Under the pieces are notes generated by a model. It was not told the origin of the DNA. It saw only the letters and a list, made by a program, of their open reading frames with translations, and searched no databases. A program made the translations under genes and the position numbers. DNA of 64,000 bases. It comes from Spirodela intermedia. Lineage: Eukaryota > Streptophyta > Magnoliopsida > Alismatales > Araceae. The stretch spans positions 10,509,878-10,573,877 of the forward strand of contig LR746264.1 of NCBI GenBank assembly GCA_902729315.2, in the 5' to 3' direction. This document shows positions 60,631 to 64,000 of this stretch, in pieces. Numbering within the stretch: position 1 is the first letter of the stretch; each line of letters starts with the position of its first letter.

Positions 60631-61482
60631 GTAATGTTACATTTGAAGGCAAGTCCCTTTCTCGCGTGTGTACAACCACTCTTTGCCCCATAGTCGGCTG
60701 GCCACCGGTGACGTGGAAGGGGAGTGGCGCACACGTGCCCCCATCGGTTCAAGCCGTTCGAGCCCTTGCTCACAACTCCTGCCCGACTGTGCTTCCGACC
60801 CGCTTGCGGGCCCGATTGGCTAGCAGGTCCCCCCTATTTTGTCTTATTTTTATTTTAATTTCTTTTCCTTCATTTATCTCAAAAGTAAGACTGTAAAAAT
60901 CGTATAAAACCACATAATTACCCAAAAATTCACGTTAATCAACTGAAAACTACTTTTCACACTTTAACATAAATATAAGTTTATTTATCATAATTTAAGG
61001 CTAAAACTATATTATTTACTAATTATTAACTCATGATAATGAAAACTTATCAGTCATCAACATAGTCATATAGTCAGTTGAGGCACATGTGGTATACTTG
61101 TAATGAGGAGACCTAGGGACTTATAAACTATAGGGTTAGAGTTTTAGGTTGGCTAGTCGTAGACTCATGGAGCTTGAGAATGAAAAGGGTTCATGATTCT
61201 GTTAAAATCAAAGGTGTATTCTAAGGGTGGAATACTTAAATTGTGGTAGAGTCCTTAAAAGTGGACATAGGTCAAAGGAGTTAATCAAACCACTCTAAAA
61301 TTTGGAATGAACTATCTTTTGTTGTTTTATTTTATATTTATATATTAATATAGAGATATAAATGTTGTATTAGTAGACAAAAGAAAATAACAATTATTAT
61401 ACTTAACAAGAAGAAGAATTAAAAGTCAATTCATCCCCCCCCCTCTTTTGAATTATCTAGTCATCTAGGGACCAACAATTAG

Positions 61483-62084
61483 GATTAATGTGTTTTAAAA
61501 AATGGTCTTGTGTTAAAGAGGTAATTTATAGAGATCTTGCCATACAAAGAATAATATAAGAGAAAAGAAGAAATGTAAACTTTTTTGAGTTGAGAAAATC
61601 AGCTTAATCAAATGTTCATATCTTTTTCTTTTCTAATGGTGTCTATAAGTAGTTATTTGAATTTTAGAATGGGAGTGCTCACAAACCCCACTAGCTCCAC
61701 AAACAAGAACTTGAGACTAAATAAAGACAACTAGAACCCTAAACACATAAAAATACAATATGTGATGCTTTTATGTGTTCAGTCTTATTATGCCACATTC
61801 TCATGCACCTAGTTGTGTGATCTTACACCACACATGGCTGGTGCTATGGTAGTGGCTGCCAAGCTTTGTGGGAAGCCCCCTTAACCCCTCTTAATCTTTG
61901 CTAGTTTCCAACCATACTCATGAGAAACCCTTATGAGTCTCATCTTGCACTGGTGGGATCAATTGCTTGTGTTGAAGGCATTTCTCATGCATCTACATGT
62001 GCCATGTTGTGCACCCCCATACACAATCTTGTGTGTGCATTGCTATGCCACCATGCCCACCATTACTGATATGTCTCATCAAAG
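61483..62084. other. UGT 3' flank remnant and AT-rich spacer
   Basis: 61483-61745 continues the UGT 3' flank (compare 30266-30560), and 61750-62080 is unassigned. I see no gene. Confidence 0.6.
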
Positions 62085-62537
62085 ATTTTGAGGGACATAT
62101 AAATCAGGTGAACCTCAAAAAATAAAGATATGGTGAAAGTGCAATTGAGAGAATAGGCCGAAAAACTATCAAAACTAATTGGCCTTCAAAAAGCCCCATG
62201 CCCTTCCTAGTTGCAGCTAGAGGAATAGTCAAAGAAAAAGATGATGAAGAAAAGGTAGACAATAGCCATAGTCATAAGATAAAGGCAAAGAGGAAGCAAT
62301 GACCAATGGCAAAGGCAATAACAAAAAAGGAAGAAATAAAATAGAAGAATAAGAGAAACCTTTATACCATGGCCCTAGCAACCCTGCCAATTGTGACACA
62401 CTAAAAGCTTAGTAAAAACAATGGTGTAGAGTATGAGAAATAATTCTACCTCTCCTCCCTTGCTGAAATGAAATGAGAATATAGTTGAGGTGGGTTGAGG
62501 CTCAGAGTTTTATTTTGTTTATTTTGAGTTAATGGTC

Positions 62538-62575
<38 letters not shown>

Positions 62576-64000
62576 TATTTATGTGCACCAACATTTTGTG
62601 AATTATTTGTATTATACTTGCGTCTTTCTAGTTGAATTAGCTTTTTCCTCTTAATTGACTAAATCCAAATTGATATGTGACATGACCCAACAAATTTTAG
62701 ATTCATTTCTTCATATAAATATGTATCTTGTAATTTATTGGCTTTTTACTTTGACATTATGTTGTACCATCTACCCATGGTTTTTTCCCTTTGAAGGGGT
62801 GTTGAAAATGTCAATCAAAGTTTTTCAATAGTGAATCTTTTCATTTGGAAGCTCCTAAGATTTTTTTTCTTGTACTCATTTCGAATATCGTATTTTGTCT
62901 TCTATTCAAATTCCACTAGATTGTTAAATGCTTGAATGTTTGTCAAATCTTTCCAACATTGGTCAAAGCCATTAGCATGGTCCTTTATCTCCTTGATGCT
63001 CTCAAAAAAAAAATCTTATCACTCTATTGGTGCGTAATAGTTTTGTTACTTTGAAAATTATGATAAGTTGAACCATGTTTTATTTACTATATATATTAGA
63101 GTACAATGGAGGCCATTTAATTTCATGTACTACTAGCACCACCATTTGTCATCAACGTTGGTAGTGATTTAAAATATGATATGTTTTATATTTGATGTCT
63201 AAAATTATTCATCATTAAGAATTAAATATCTAGTAGTAAATCTAGTTTACTCTATTGTACCACAAAGTTTTTTATATTAATTGTGAAGTTTTCTTGTGTA
63301 TTCATATCTATTGACTGCTCTCTATAACGTTTTTTCTATCTTGGAAGAATATATTTTCACCTACATCAGCTTTGTATTATGCCTTTTTCCTATTTAGCTG
63401 TGAGAGATTTTGATGTGCCTCAAAAGGAGCTTACAATATTAGATCTGAAGCTACATGTTGTCATCTATACATTATGCTGAATAAGAAGGTTGAACATTGA
63501 ACTCTAATTATTTGTGATCCCTTATTCTACTGGATAAATGATATGTTGTGTTGCATGAAATTTGTTTTCATTTTTTTACATTTTCCTAAAGTCAAGTGTT
63601 CTTCAAATCATAATGGGGTGGTTTTGATATGTTGTACTCGAAGTGTTTATTTCAAAATGCTCTTACTTACTATAGATTCTGATTGCTTGCACTCCTTTTA
63701 AATGTGGATTAAGAGATAGATACTTTCTAGCCTTTATTTAAGTTAAATCTTTAGGGTATCAAGTTCTTTATCTACCGGTTTTTTAATCATTGAGGTCATT
63801 TTGTAATATGTTGTGTGCATTGTCAATAAATAATTGTTATGCCTCTATATTTGATTGTGCAATTGTTCTACAAGTTCATAGAGAATCAATGAAGATATAT
63901 TTGAACTTGTTGACCATTATATGCCTAGACATCCACTGCATGGACAACATATTGCTCGGAGTATGTAGCGTAATGACTCTCCAAAGTATTGTTATTATAT
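62085..64000 (+). pseudogene. KDTA pseudogene fragment 2 (intron 4 to exon 8, runs off the window)
   Basis: This genomic copy is equivalent to 47396-49350 of the KDTA gene. Recognisable exons are exon 5 (about 62915-63033, with an A-run insertion), exon 6 (about 63101-63180, where the donor GTATG is changed to ATATG), exon 7 (about 63400-63480, with deletions) and exon 8 (about 63861-63957, with frameshift and stops). Introns are retained. An (AT)16 microsatellite replaces the shorter AT run of intron 4. Confidence 0.88.
62541..62572. repeat. (AT)16 microsatellite
   Basis: Sixteen AT dinucleotides occur inside the KDTA-derived sequence; the functional KDTA intron has a shorter TA run at about 47882-47892. 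Confidence 0.9.

Larger units (their letters stand above)
58363..61482. mobile_element. Putative large solo LTR (3110 bp) with near-matching 5-bp flanks
   Basis: The insertion starts TGTTAAGACAAG (58368) and ends GGGACCAACA (61477), giving TG...CA ends with TGTT/AACA. It is flanked by ACTAG (58363-58367) and ATTAG (61478-61482), one mismatch. Joining the flanks restores continuity with the UGT 3' flank at 30236-30300 (GATGATGAAATCAG then GAATAAGATGTGG). I see no gag, pol, primer-binding site or internal LTR boundary, so it looks like a single very long LTR, as known for Del/Tekay-type elements; the family assignment is inference. Short open frames inside (for example 60091-60369) are not called as genes. 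Confidence 0.6.

Noticed and set aside
60650-60840. Telomerase RNA or U3/U6/7SL gene behind the USE-TATA promoter
   Set aside because: No CTAAACCCT-type template and no U3, U6 or 7SL 5' signature in the expected transcript; left as an unidentified candidate.

Overview
The window is plant nuclear DNA, most likely from a monocot: intron-rich genes with GT-AG splice sites, very GC-rich first exons, (GA)n/(CT)n tracts, AT-rich intergenic DNA and relics of Ty3/gypsy and Ty1/copia retrotransposons. The species cannot be named from the sequence. Gene models below were built by joining exons at splice sites, using reading frame and family resemblance; no transcript or database search was available.

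Left part (1-25 kb) is a gene-dense housekeeping region: the 3' exons of a 26S proteasome RPN11-type deubiquitinase (+); a tiny two-exon gene for a secreted six-cysteine peptide (-); a four-exon universal stress protein (-); a four-exon plant gene of unknown function (+); a 20-exon PASTICCINO1-type FKBP-TPR immunophilin (+, about 10.8 kb); and two single-exon CTR/COPT copper transporters (-).

Right part (28-64 kb) is a repeatedly duplicated region. Its unit is a family-1 UDP-glycosyltransferase gene (UGT, one short intron, UGT709/UGT85-like) with about 1 kb of 3' flank, lying next to KDTA, the plant Kdo transferase gene. One full-length KDTA gene (45.3-50.8 kb) and two full-length UGT genes (52.4 and 55.4 kb) are present. 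Around them lie broken UGT copies (28.5, 38.9, 39.9, 43.0 and 51.8 kb) and two genomic, intron-containing KDTA fragments (30.6 and 62.1 kb). The two intact UGTs share almost identical second exons but differ in exon 1 and in their 3' ends, which points to gene conversion.

Transposons have inserted into this array. A 605-bp solo LTR with a perfect 5-bp target duplication splits one UGT pseudogene. A 3.1-kb putative solo LTR sits in a UGT 3' flank. A decayed chromodomain-bearing Ty3/gypsy element on the minus strand (32.2-37.7 kb), itself interrupted, and a Ty1/copia reverse-transcriptase relic (38-38.6 kb) separate the two halves of the array.

The genes do not form an operon or an obvious pathway; the shared story is local duplication, decay and homogenisation of the UGT-KDTA block.
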